In this document: positions 23,338 to 34,279 of the stretch, piece by piece
Position numbering within the stretch: the stretch's first letter is position 1
Layout: each line of letters opens with the position of its first letter
Source: Echeneis naucrates
Lineage: Eukaryota > Chordata > Actinopteri > Carangiformes > Echeneidae
Assembly (NCBI RefSeq): GCF_900963305.1
Contig: NC_042526.1
Coordinates: 23,296,501 to 23,360,500 of the forward strand
DNA: 64,000 nucleotides
Reading direction: 5' to 3'
The notes under the pieces: model-generated
What the model was told of the DNA's origin: nothing
Database searches by the model: none
Seen by the model: the letters and a program-made list of their open reading frames with translations, nothing else
Translations under genes and position numbers: made by a program

Positions 23338-24235
23338 CTTTTGGGTGGTTTGACTTTATTAGATAAATCAATATATGCATGTTGAGGTAAATGTAGTTGG
23401 GCATATTATTAAAGATCCTGGCAGTGTATGAAACTGAATGCATGTGGCAGGGTTTTGTAAACAAACTGTGGAGTTATCAACAAAAGACAAATCGTAACAT
23501 AAATTATACCAGCACAGAACAAAGCAGATGATGAAATTAACAAACCGCTGCAAAGTCCCAATAAATATATCAAACAACAAAAAATGGATATGCTAAGAGG
23601 CTAATCCCGAGTAATGCCAAGTTACCAATTTGTCGTTTTAAAACTGGGTTTGAGCTCACAGCAACCACTCAAATGTAGTTTAAAGGATTTTTAATTTCAA
23701 TCATAGCTGTTAAGTATTTCGATTTAAAGTGCCAATTGTTTTGTTTATGCCAATTCAACAACAGTGCCACAATTACCGCTACTGTTAGCCAACAGCTAGC
23801 TGCTCGGCTAACGCAGCATGAATGAATGACTTCGCTCCCACTGATTCCTGGGAGAGAAACGAGGCCAGAGTTGACCAGTATTTACAAACGGAAACGTACC
23901 TGTTGTCCGGGAGGGCTCAAAAATGTTTCCTGTGTTCAGATACCTCTTTCTATTCCATCTACTTCGCTCTCCTATTCTCAACACTTCAGATGCTACACGG
24001 GCAACAAAGACATGACAGTCCTGTGGGTCAACTTTGACACCGGGACATCTCAAGTCTAAGACGTAGGGGTGGAAATGAAAAACAGCTTTTAACTATAGCC
24101 ATGAAAATGCAAGGCAAAGAAAAGTGTTACAAAAAATCTATCAATATAATAACATGTTTATTATATCTGCTTATATCTGGTGTTTTTTTATGTAAATCGC
24201 ACGGTAAAGTCGCAACTAAACATAACGTTACTTAC

Positions 24236-24290
24236 CTTTTTAAACATTGGTACGAGCTGCTCCACTTTTAAACCCTGTGAGGTCGCTTTC
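24236..24290 (-). promoter_or_regulatory. tdg.1: Putative non-coding first exon and core promoter of tdg.1
   Basis: On the minus strand a consensus donor (AAAAAG|gtaagt) lies at 24231-24236, 0.9 kb upstream of the ATG exon. Just 5' of it are a TTTAAAA element and a CCAAT box (GCCAATAGAAAGC), the usual parts of a vertebrate core promoter. I infer a short 5' UTR exon here, spliced to an acceptor just before the ATG at 23337. No transcript data support it. Confidence 0.4.
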
Positions 24291-24318
24291 TATTGGCTGA
24301 CAGTCTGTTACGTGTAGT

Positions 24319-24380
24319 GATGCTAAAGAGATGCTAAAGAGATGCTATAGTGATGCTATAGTGATGCTATAGTGATGCTG
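24319..24380. repeat. 11 bp minisatellite upstream of tdg.1
   Basis: Five and a half tandem units of 11 bp: two of GATGCTAAAGA, three of GATGCTATAGT and a final partial unit. The array begins within about 30-50 bp of the inferred tdg.1 promoter, so copy number could affect promoter spacing. Confidence 0.8.
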
Positions 24381-24784
24381 ATAAAACCAGCAAATCTTGC
24401 AACGTGAAGGGTAAATATAAAGTCTCATATTTCGTTGCATTGGTGAACTGTTTTCAGAAGTTCCTTTTTAATTTGATTCATAGCGCAATAGTCCTGAGCG
24501 GATATGTCTCATAATGTTTTAACTGTGTGCTTTAGTTTGCTACTGCAGGATCTGCCACTGGTTAAATTTCTCAGTGTTATTGACCTGTACTCCTTCCTCA
24601 TTAACTAAAAGCATGTTAATAATGTAGAACATCCGCTTCAACAAGACGCATCAAATTCTGGTAGCTCTCAAGTTTTTCTTTATTTTTATTGTATTTTTAT
24701 TATTATTTTTTTTAGATTTCAACCCTGCTGACTGGATAATGTTTTGTTTTTTGTTTTTTATATATTTTGCTTTTATTTTTATTT

Positions 24785-24845
24785 TGATGAGCTCCCGAAG
24801 TGGATTTCCCCTTGGGGATTAATAAAGTTATATCTATCCATCTAG
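24785..24845 (+). mobile_element. LINE-type 3' tail fragment
   Basis: The words ggatttccccttggggatta and ataaagttatatctatc, ending in a short ATCT-type tail, match the 3' end shared by many fish non-LTR retrotransposons. Only the tail is present, with no reverse transcriptase nearby, so it is a 5'-truncated copy. Confidence 0.5.
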
Positions 24846-25764
24846 TGATCTATAACAGGTTGTGCAAAATAAAAAGAACAAAAGAACATTATTTCTAATT
24901 TTCATGCAGATTTTTGTTGCACAGAGAATATAATGGCCATACTCTGGGGACCTATTTATTAACAAACTTATTTTTTTAAGAGAGAAGACTTAATGCACAA
25001 TGAAATCTCATTTAAAGGTTCAGAACAACTGAATCTGTCCTTTAGGGTTTCCTTCAGACTACTTAAGAGTTGGCCAAACATTAACAATCAGTTAGTGCTT
25101 TTATTATGTGTATGCTCTTGGTAGAAGATGAAAAGGAGGAGGGAGCTTTCAGTGTACTTTGGTTGAACGCTCTAAACAAGAACAATATGAATTTTAATAA
25201 AATATTCAAAGAGTCTCAGACTGTGCTTTGGTTGAAATAAAGCAATAGTTCAGTTTAGCGTGAATATTTAAAAAGAAATTGTGTACGATAGCAATTCTGA
25301 TGTAACGTTTTCTTTCTAGCCATATCCATCCCCAGTTAAATACTTAGTTTAAACTATGAGTTGACTGATCACAGGGCTGCTGGGAAAGTGAACATTTCAT
25401 TATCAAAATTACTCAAGACAAAGCAGTCTGTGTTTCTGGTGGCTTGGTTCTGTGCGTGCTTCCTTATATTATGGGTTATGTACAGAATTATAGATTTCCA
25501 TGGAAGACTTAAACAATCACACAGTAAACACTACAGCTTTAGAAGAGATTTAATAACTCTGTGCTTATAGATAAGAAATTCCAGAGTACAATTACCTATT
25601 TATACAGCTGATAAATCATAAAATGTCATTCTTTCCAAATACAAAAATAACTCACTGGACACATACCTTATAAAATTTAATAAATAGTGCTAAAAAATAA
25701 CACCAAAAAACATGCACAGTCTGTTTGGGAGTTAGAAAATGTAACTGTTCTGTGTGTTTTGTGA
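24846..25764. other. AT-rich intergenic sequence between tdg.1 and tdg.2
   Basis: No supported gene, RNA or clear repeat was seen. Short open frames (for example 25361-25570 on +) have no recognisable domain. Confidence 0.5.
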
Positions 25765-25765
25765 T

Positions 25766-25927
25766 GGCTCAGGAACAGTGTGACTCCTCTTCTTTTGTGG
25801 TGTTATCAGTGGGTTTCCTTCTCTCACTGATACATCTTGTTGCCAGTATGGCTAGTATCTGCTGGGTGAACAGTTGCAGCAGATTTTGTACCATGCTCTT
25901 TGCTGCCTGGCCTACGATGTCCATTTC
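25766..25927 (-). other. Candidate downstream exon of tdg.2 (alternative C-terminus)
   Basis: On the minus strand an acceptor-like ctttatcttgcag is followed by AAATGGACATCG and a 51-residue frame. It reads MDIVGQAAKSMVQNLLQLFT, then a hydrophobic stretch, then an acidic end EEESHCS and a stop. Joining it to a GT inside the last tdg.2 exon (after AGCTGCAGTG) would keep the frame. It may be an alternative tdg.2 terminus or chance; the ordinary tdg.2 model closes without it. Confidence 0.25.
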
Positions 25928-26586
25928 TGCAAGATAAAGATGCATTACACTTTAAACAAACCACCTGTGCATCACAAAAAACTTTGGAATTGTAGTCATT
26001 CACCAAAATATAGCACCCAAAGATATGTCTTGTCAGTATTGACAGCTAACTAATGTTTACCTCATTTTAGATAAAGATAAATATCAGCCGCAGTGTTGGA
26101 AAGTGACCAGGTACGTTTCCTCACGTACTGTACTTTAGTAAAATTCAGATTCTTTTTTTTGGTCTTCAAACAAATTCAGACAGCTATAGTTACCGCTTAC
26201 TTTGATGCTACACATTCAAAAAGACGTTCAAAAGACATTCAGCTTTAATATAAACGTGGGGTTCTTCACTTTTAAATCTGGTCCTGATAGAACAAACTTT
26301 GGCTGCGCAATGAAGACTTTTATACTTAAGAACATTTAGCTGATAATATTTACATAAATCACAGTAAATGATTTCAAAATTAAGTTCTGAATACCTCTTC
26401 CATCAGAGGTAACCACATTGGTTTGGAGACATTGTTCCAGTTAAATCATATGAAATCAGGAATTTTTTTTTTCATGATATTCATCATACTGCAAATTTTG
26501 CTGGACTGAAGGAGAACTATATTGTAATTCCACTACCTTTGTGCTACAGTAGGCAGGTCTAGGTTCTCTCCTCTCCTTAATTTGTT

Positions 26587-29326
26587 TTAGTCGGTGATGT
26601 TGCTGCTTTGCTTCACTTCATTGGGGAGACCACTGCAGCTTTCATACTCTGGATCCACCTGCTCTTCTTTGATTGCAATCCTCTTGGCATCCTCTGCAGA
26701 ACAAAATCATCAGAATGGAGTTGAGAAATGTGTCTGTGACAATGACAAAGATAGACTCAACTTATATTTCAGAAAATCATAACCACCTTTAGCCAGCTGC
26801 AGATCGAAGGAGTACTCTGTTTCCACCACCTCGTGGCTGGGGACCAAACCTTTCATCTGGTCTCTCAATTCCTTCAGTTTGATGTAGAAATGCACCTTAT
26901 CCTGTGCACGTGGAAACTGGGCACAGCGAGGACTCGATGAGGGCATCAAGTAGCACACCTAGTGAAAAGAAGCATGCTGTGAAGACTGCTGCTTGTATTG
27001 TTGAGAATCTTCAGGGTAACATTTCAAAATAATGCCACTCCATACTGTTTCAGTTTCTGGGATTTTGTAGGGCTGCAGACCAAACTCCAGATTCTTTGCC
27101 TTTACGCCAAAGGTTTCTTTGCAGAATATTTCATAAATACCTGTTAAAATTATGACAATATAAACAAATCAGTACATCATTACATTTATTTACAACTTTA
27201 TCAATACACCACGATAAAGATTACAGTTGACATGAGCAAGTTTCAGGTGTCAACAATTTTACCTTTGCCATTAAATGCTGCTATTAATGGCTTGTACTTC
27301 TGCAGCTTGTCAAGTAACTGTCGACCTCCTTCACGAATCTCTTTACTGGAGCAAAAACAGAGAACCATGAAAATCTTTTTAATGATTTTTTTGAAGTATC
27401 ACATTCTTGCTGCTGATGATCTTAGAATTTTGTCTTGCTGAACTAGGTCTGAATCATAAGTGCATATACATTTTTTCCTCACCTGGAAAGGTCTTTGCTG
27501 CCAGGTGTGGTCCTCTCCACCATATTGGTGAAGCCGATGCTGTATTTCTCCGGCAGGCTCTGGTCATGCATATAGTTGAGTTGCTGATCAGTCAGACCGG
27601 AGAGAAACAGGCATTTCCCTGCATAGAATAAAAGCATGACATTTTATCTTATGAAGTGCTATGGAGCAAGGATAAGATTTTTTAAACAACTAAATAGTTG
27701 AACATTCAGGTGTTGAATATGCAGTGAATCAGAAAATTAGACAGGTAAAAGATAAGTGATTGAAAAGAAGGCAAAATCTGATAACTGATAAATGATCTTA
27801 GCCACTTGTTATTTCAAAAAACAATGTGGCAAAATCTGTTCTAGGCTTTCATTCATTTTATATTGGCCCTTAAATGTTGGTATTGCCCTTTGCTGACCTC
27901 TTAAAGTGTAAAAGTAGAACGAAAGTTGTTTTAATCATTGTAAAATGGTGTATCTATACAGTGCACCCTATTTTCTGCGTGTTCCAGTGAATAAATGAAG
28001 CTACCTCATTTATACAGAGTGAACTGTTCAAACCCAAGACACCATTTTTCATGGCTGCACTGATTCATTGGATTTAAAGCTACAGAGTTCAGTTATGTCA
28101 CATCCTTATCCCGGTATCTCTGGAGGCCTGTGGATTTTATCTTGCATTTGAAATGATGAGTTTGAGCAAATCTGAGCTGCATTGCAATTAGTTGTAATGA
28201 TGGACCCATTGCTGTTTCCAACAGAGGGGGGAGTGAATACTGGCATGTATTCCCTGCAGTCAGTAATGAAATTGAATTTCAACATACAGAAATGGTTTCC
28301 TGGGTTTGGGTAATGATGTCCTTTGAAGGCTGACAATAGTCCTGGGTTAATTCCAATCTGAGGAGAAATATGAATGGGGTTACCATGACAACAGACCTAA
28401 AAACTACATTTTTTATCTTGCTGAAATCTTACACTATAGGAACACTGTGTGTCAAGTATTTTCAAATGAAATACAGTGGTTTTCCTGTACAAACTGAGTA
28501 ATTAGTCAAATAGACAATACCCAGAGAATAACTCACTATCAAAATGTCAAGATTGTAGGTAATAACATCTGGCAGGGTTTTGGCCATGACCTCAGCCACT
28601 GACATGCCGTTGAAGCGGTTAAGAACCCTTTTGGCCTTCTTGGCAGCCTCAGCCTCATCCTCCTCCTCATGCGTCTCACCCTCTTCTGCCTGATGTTTAG
28701 GAGGACGGCCTCTCTTTTTCTTCTTTGGTGTCACCACTGGGACAGAGAGGAAGGCGTTTTTGAGTTTTGACAAGGACAATTGGTGAATTCACAAGAATTT
28801 AATTTGGAAGAACAAAGGTGAAAATACTGCCAATATAAGTCGTAAGTTGCTTCATTCTGTGTTTTTTACCAGTAATTATCATTTTGTCCGTTTGTCTGTG
28901 CTGTTAAAAAACTGCCTGGACTAGCACTGAAGAAATCTAAGCCAGAGCTGACAATAGTGATAAAGACAATGACTCGCATGATTCTAATAATGCAATTTCA
29001 CTCTGTCATAAAAAGTCTCTTGTGGTTGTTATGTTTGAGAGACGTCTAGCGGCACAAGTTACATCTGGAACTGTCTTGCCCTTTCAGTAAAAAACAGGAA
29101 AAATTATTTCAAGAATGAGAAGATTTGAATGACTTCTACACAATTGCGTAATTATGCCTACAGAAAACTTATGATATCACATTTGTGGTGTGGGTGAAAG
29201 TTGGATCAATAACATCCAGATACCTGGAGGTGGACCAGCAGAATGAGTTTGATGCTGGACACCCGGCTCATGCTGCTGTATTTTATGTTGATGCTGAGGG
29301 TGGTGTGCATGGTGCAGGATTCCAAG

Positions 29327-29363
<37 letters not shown>

Positions 29364-30620
29364 GGCGGCGGTGGCGGCTGCTGCTCCCCGATGTTCTGCT
29401 GGTATATTGGCTCCTGGTAGTGATTTTGTGCTGCGTGGCAGTTTTGGTAAAAAGGTTCCTGATAAAGAGGTGGCTCCCTGTGGACTGATAGCTCAGTCAT
29501 AACAGGTTCATCTCTGGGATCTTCTGTGCAATGGCCCATGTTGTGATATGACATCACATGCTGTGCCTCAGGGTGCTGCTGGCTGGACTGATACCTAGGA
29601 AAGAAGAGGGTGTGTGAGAAAAGAGGAGTGGAGGAGGAAGAAGCTTAAAGAGTAAAGGGGGAGGAAAATGAGCAAAAGCCGAAAATGAAACCGGATACAT
29701 CAAGATGTCTGATGTTTGATGTGTTGTGTGAAGAAGTAGGAGGTGAGGAAAACTTACAAGACAGAATACTTACAAGCATACATGCAGAAATGAAGATCTG
29801 TTTGTATTTTCTGCATTACATTCACTATACCTTTGCAGCAGATATGTTTTGCATACATAACTTTGCCCTTATCCTTGTGATATTCACTCATGGGACTTTT
29901 TAACACTTAATCTATTGTTCATGTCAGTAGAATTTTGTATAGAATGGAATGGAGACATACAAACAATAGGACTTGAAAAACACTAACTGCGATTGATATG
30001 AAGCTGAGTCAAACACGTAATGAGTTCACTTTACAGTTGGCAAACTTAGAAAGAGCCACCGTGGGAGCATTTATGAAGCCTGCAGCAAGTGATGGTGTTA
30101 TATACTATCCATTTTAATGTGTCTGAGCCAAATAGGAAAATTTCCTACACAGCAAAAGACTGAGTGAACTGCTTCTGGTATTCTGCATTAACGCTTTACT
30201 CATGAAAAAAAAAAAAAAAAACACCAAAAAACAACAACAAAAAAAGATTAATGAAGATTAATGAATCAATTGATTGTTACAAATTTTTACAAAGATGTAG
30301 ATCTTCTTAACAAAGCCCTGATATTGAGTCAATATGGAAACCGGAAATTACATCTGAATTGTAACTCTGCTATAGGCAATTAGTCCAATTTTAGTAACCT
30401 TTCTTTCCATGAATTAATTATTGCACTTACAATGAATCACTTGCTACAAGCCCAAGTTCAACGTACACGAATACGTGTATGATGTTTGTCAAATGATATC
30501 TATTTCCCCCATCTCATGCATGAAAATGAAGAACCAGGACCTGCCACCTCCAACACCAACTCACCACTGCTGAAAATAATCCGTGGGAACCGTCAATGAT
30601 GTGTACTGGTTTTCCTCCAT
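26587..30620 (-). CDS. tdg.2: Thymine-DNA glycosylase, paralogue 2
   Basis: Nine exons: 30565-30620, 29224-29594, 28537-28736, 28288-28357, 27483-27618, 27263-27345, 27046-27140, 26787-26958 and 26587-26693. They total 1290 nt, 429 aa. Internal exon sizes 70/136/83/95/172 match tdg.1 exactly. The N-terminal region (exon 2) is His/Gln-rich and carries P92-96 followed by eleven Gln (97-107). A basic AT-hook motif ([10 protein letters not shown]) and an acidic patch come next. The glycosylase core keeps catalytic N213 (GINPG) and H223-H224. It has LLSAF where human and tdg.1 have LMAA(Y), so human A145 is Ser here. The minor-groove loop is MPSSSPRC. The sumoylation motif IKEE is present, but the protein stops about 20 residues later and lacks the WMTQSF C-terminal segment of tdg.1. 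It is nuclear, with the same base-excision chemistry expected. Confidence 0.92.
29330..29362. repeat. In-frame CAG/CTG trinucleotide repeat in tdg.2
   Basis: Eleven perfect CTG units on + (CAG on the coding strand) encode Q97-107 of tdg.2, directly after a CCG/CCA run encoding five prolines. This polyP-polyQ tract is absent from tdg.1 and may be length-polymorphic. Confidence 0.85.
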
Positions 30621-32088
30621 CTTAACTGTTGATTTATTTGAATACATTAACACTTATTGCGCTGTGAGATACATTGAAACGGACTGGAAACGTGGGTTGG
30701 CTGTGTGGAGATTAAAGCACAAGCAGTACACAGCCGGCACAAAGAGGAGGACAGGGAGGTGGAGGGTTTGACTGACAGTCAGCTAACCACAGTCCTACAG
30801 CTGCGGAGGAACCACGAATGACCGGTACGTTAACCAAACATGAAGATATGTGAGGAAACTAACCTACCTGTCATACATTTTGTTCTTTAGGTGTCAGATA
30901 AGGAGACGGGGCTGGGTACGATCCCAAAACAAAGACCATTTAAACGGTCGACGTTTCCGCTAACCCCGCTTACTTTACCGCCGCCTGTTGGTCGGGAGGT
31001 GGATGTTTACCTTAATCACGCAACTAAATTGTTGTGACTATCAGCTGATAGCCGCGAGGGAAATCAGCAGATGTTGTATTTTTTTTAGTGAACATTAAAA
31101 AATCCACTCCTGGGCTGTCTGTAATGAATAACCCGTACGAGCTAACGCTAGTTAGCGTCAGCGCGGTCGTGTTTGGAAGCGCCATCAAGGTTTTACATCG
31201 TAGAAGAAGAACGCAACCAAAGATGGCGTGGTTTGATAAAGCGCATCACTCTACAGTAAAAATATGACAACTCCAAAATCTACAAAAAATAACAAAAAGC
31301 CCGCATTTAGACACTCATTTTGATTTATACCCGGGTCAGCACCCGCTAACTGCTGCCTGAGGCTGGGCTTTAGGGTATGCCATACACATTCACGACATTC
31401 TGACAGCAGTAAACGGAAGGTAAGTATTACCGTTTCTTCTTTAAACCATTGAAACTTAAAACTGCGATCACAAACACAACCTGCTCTGACCCACAAATTC
31501 ACAAAAGCGAACCCACAAATGTATAAACTGCGATGGTAAACGGATTTTACACGCTTGTGGTATCCGTGAATAGGAGCGGAGTGAGAGCTCTTCCCAGCTC
31601 ACACTAAGTTTGCGTTAGCTAAACAGCCTGACCTGCATGACTTTCGATGAAACACGATGTAGACCAGCTAAAGTTTGCGGCTGTTTGCGTGACTGACAGG
31701 GAAATAAACAAGGTAAGAAATATTCAGTGTCACTTCATGACAGTGTAAATCTAGGGCCCTGTCTGTTTTGTTTGTTTTTCATACTTGTATTACTAGTAAA
31801 TGTTTAATTAGGCTAGCAATAGCTGTTAGCCTGACTGTCAGTGGACGTATCTACTGTGCAGGTGGGCTGTAATAGCAGCACGTCAGTGTGCTGCTACTTT
31901 TATTATATGAAATATAGTGTATGGTGTAGGGCAGCTGTCAAATTACCCAAACTCTTTCGATTGAACATTAAAGGGTTTTGACATCAGGTTTCATCTGGCA
32001 CCAAATCAAAAAGGAAACCCGACAAAGACAACTTGCCTGTCGGGCAGACACTCCTGGTTTATTAACTAATGCCCTTCACTTCTTTCAG
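30621..32088. promoter_or_regulatory. Divergent upstream region of tdg.2 and uqcc6
   Basis: 1.5 kb between the tdg.2 start (30620, -) and the uqcc6 coding exon (32089, +). It is less AT-rich than its surroundings. It holds plus-strand donor sites that could end non-coding first exons of uqcc6 at 31416 (GGAAG|gtaagt) and 31712 (ACAAG|gtaaga). The exact transcription starts cannot be seen. Confidence 0.45.
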
Positions 32089-32107
32089 CTTGAGGAATTC
32101 GGTGAAG

Positions 32108-32849
32108 ATGCCAGCTGGGGTGTCTTGGTCTCGGTACATGAGGATGTTTGGAGCCAGTATACTGTCGATGTTTGCAGGAGCTCAAGTTGTCCATCAGTAC
32201 TATCTACCTGATCTGGTGAGGGACAAAATAACCTTGTTTCCCACATTGGGGAGTTTGTGCTATGTAGATGCTTTGCGAATGAAGTCAACAATAATATTTT
32301 GTAATATTGGTATTTCTTGAAGCTAGTGTAATAGTCATTTTTCTGAAAAATAAAATGCAGATTGCAAAAGGATTTCTGCAGCAGCACATTGCAGAATGTC
32401 AGTGTGCTGCTACTGTTATTATATGGCATGTAGTGTATGGTGTAGGACAGCTGTGAAATTAACTGGCAAGATGTACAGTAGGATGTACAGTGATGCACCT
32501 CTGATCAGCTGCCCCTCACAAGAAAACATTTCAAGTTTTAAAGCATTTCGCTTGGGGTGAGTCCCGGGACGTCTGAGTTGGCCAGAATTACTTTCAGTGT
32601 TTCTGAAAATATGTGACATTACTGTTATATTACAACTAATGATCCAAATACCTTGTGTAAAAAAAGTACACTATCTGACCTAATAGGTTGTTTATAGTAT
32701 GTCTATAACAGTGCTTGTTGCTCTTTCAGAGTATACCAGAGATTCCGCCAAAGCCTGGGGAGCTTCAGACAGAACTACAAGGTTATAAAATCAGAGAAGA
32801 AGCGGCTGCTGCATTCAAGCAGTTTAAAGCTCAGCAAAAGGTGGACTGA
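32108..32849 (+). CDS. uqcc6: Ubiquinol-cytochrome-c reductase complex assembly factor 6 (brawnin)
   Basis: Two coding exons, 32108-32215 (the exon starts at the acceptor at 32089) and 32730-32849, encode 75 aa; human is 71. The protein begins MPAGVSWSRYMRMFGASIL and continues with a hydrophobic helix over about residues 10-30. Then comes the conserved HQYYLPDLSIPEIPPKPGEL stretch and an Ala/Lys/Gln-rich helix. Human C12orf73/BRAWNIN has the same start, the same PDLxIPEIPPK block and the same size. The family is a small inner-mitochondrial-membrane protein needed to assemble respiratory complex III. The 3' UTR ends at AATAAA signals at 33246 and about 33259. The human gene lies beside TDG, so the neighbourhood is conserved. 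It is short enough to be missed by automated annotation. Confidence 0.92.
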
Positions 32850-33245
32850 TATACACATCATTGTGATACACATCATCTGTCAGATACTGTTTGGTTTTTG
32901 ACAACAGCAAGAGGCTGAAAAATACCTGGAAGCAGAGTATTTTCTGGAAGATTTTGCAAATGGAGGTCTTCTGTGTTTGATGTGTTCTTTTAATTGAACA
33001 AACAAGAGGGGAAAATATCATTGGTGTTTGGCTGTCTTGGCCAAGGATCTTACCTAAAATAGGATTTTTATTTAATTAATTTTTTTTGTTATATGACAAG
33101 TTGTTATTATCTATTGTCAACTCATTTTTTCATCCTTTTTGAATGGGGAAAGGGTTATAAAAGAGTGAGAAAATGCTTTATAAACAAACACAAACTGTGC
33201 CTAAGCTTTCAGGCAGTTCATGGTTTTGACCAACCAGACATTTTT

Positions 33246-33264
33246 AATAAAACTATCAAAATAA
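33246..33264 (+). terminator. uqcc6: Poly(A) signals of uqcc6
   Basis: AATAAA at 33246-33251 and another at about 33259-33264 (aaaataaagttttg), roughly 400 bases after the uqcc6 stop. Confidence 0.45.
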
Positions 33265-33269
33265 AGTTT

Positions 33270-34279
33270 TGTCAGTATTTTGTGGTAAACATTCCATCCA
33301 GATATATTCGCTAACTTGCATCCTCAACAATCATGATTAGTCAAATGCTAAGTCCTCTTCTTAATAAGTAGTGTCAACAGCTTTTTCAATGAAGATATAG
33401 CTATGTTGTACTACATTGTCAATTATTAATTATCTATAGACCAATCTTCAGTTATGGGTGGCTACAAGCTGCGCTATTTTTAAATACTGAGATGAATCTG
33501 CTTACTGCGTTATATTACTGTCTAAAAGCTTTATTTAATAGTTTTTTTCTCATAAATACTGAATAGGGCAGTCTGAATGCAGTGCCAAGTCATTGACACA
33601 AAGGAAACTTTAGACAGTACGTACAGTAACAGAGAAATTGTCAAGAATAAAATACCTCCTAATAATTTTCTTTGGTAATCTCATTTTGGTACACAGTATA
33701 TTCTTTCCCAAGGTAGTCTATTAAATTGAGTTTGGCCAATTAAACCCAACAAAATAGATTTAAGCCTAAACAAGTGAATAGCACGCTTCCGTTGTAAATG
33801 CGAAAGGTAACAGCCTCTGAGTGAAACCAACACAATGCATTCAAACATTTTCCAGAAGAACACACAACCCAGGAAATAATGTTTCATGTGCCGGACTGAA
33901 TTTCTCTGAAGCAACGGAAATTCAATTTGAGTAGTTGGGAATTAATTACAAAATGCAGTCCAAATGAAGGTCATTAAAATGTAAGCTAAGCAACAATCTC
34001 CGCCACATTTTAAGAGATAAAACTGTTATATAATAATAATAAAATTCCCAACGTCGACCGTTGCATCAATGTTCAAGAGCACCATTCCAGAGAACAACAT
34101 CAAATCAACCAAAAGATTGTCCATACAAGTTTTAATTGCCCAAAGATTTTATGCATCAATATCAAACGATAAACTGACATCACGAAGCACGAGTGTGCGC
34201 GAGTGCCTCAACCTGCAGGCGGAGAAACGAACTGTGGCGTATCTTAGCAACGGGTTTAAACAACAGTGGGGTGGACAAG
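33270..34279. other. Intergenic sequence between uqcc6 and efcab10
   Basis: AT-rich. No gene, RNA or clear repeat seen. The last 100-200 bases before 34280 become GC-richer and presumably contain the efcab10 promoter. Confidence 0.45.

Noticed and set aside
29185-29502. Ala-rich and Leu-rich frames on + opposite tdg.2 exon 2
   Set aside because: They are antisense readings of the CAG repeat encoding polyglutamine in tdg.2.
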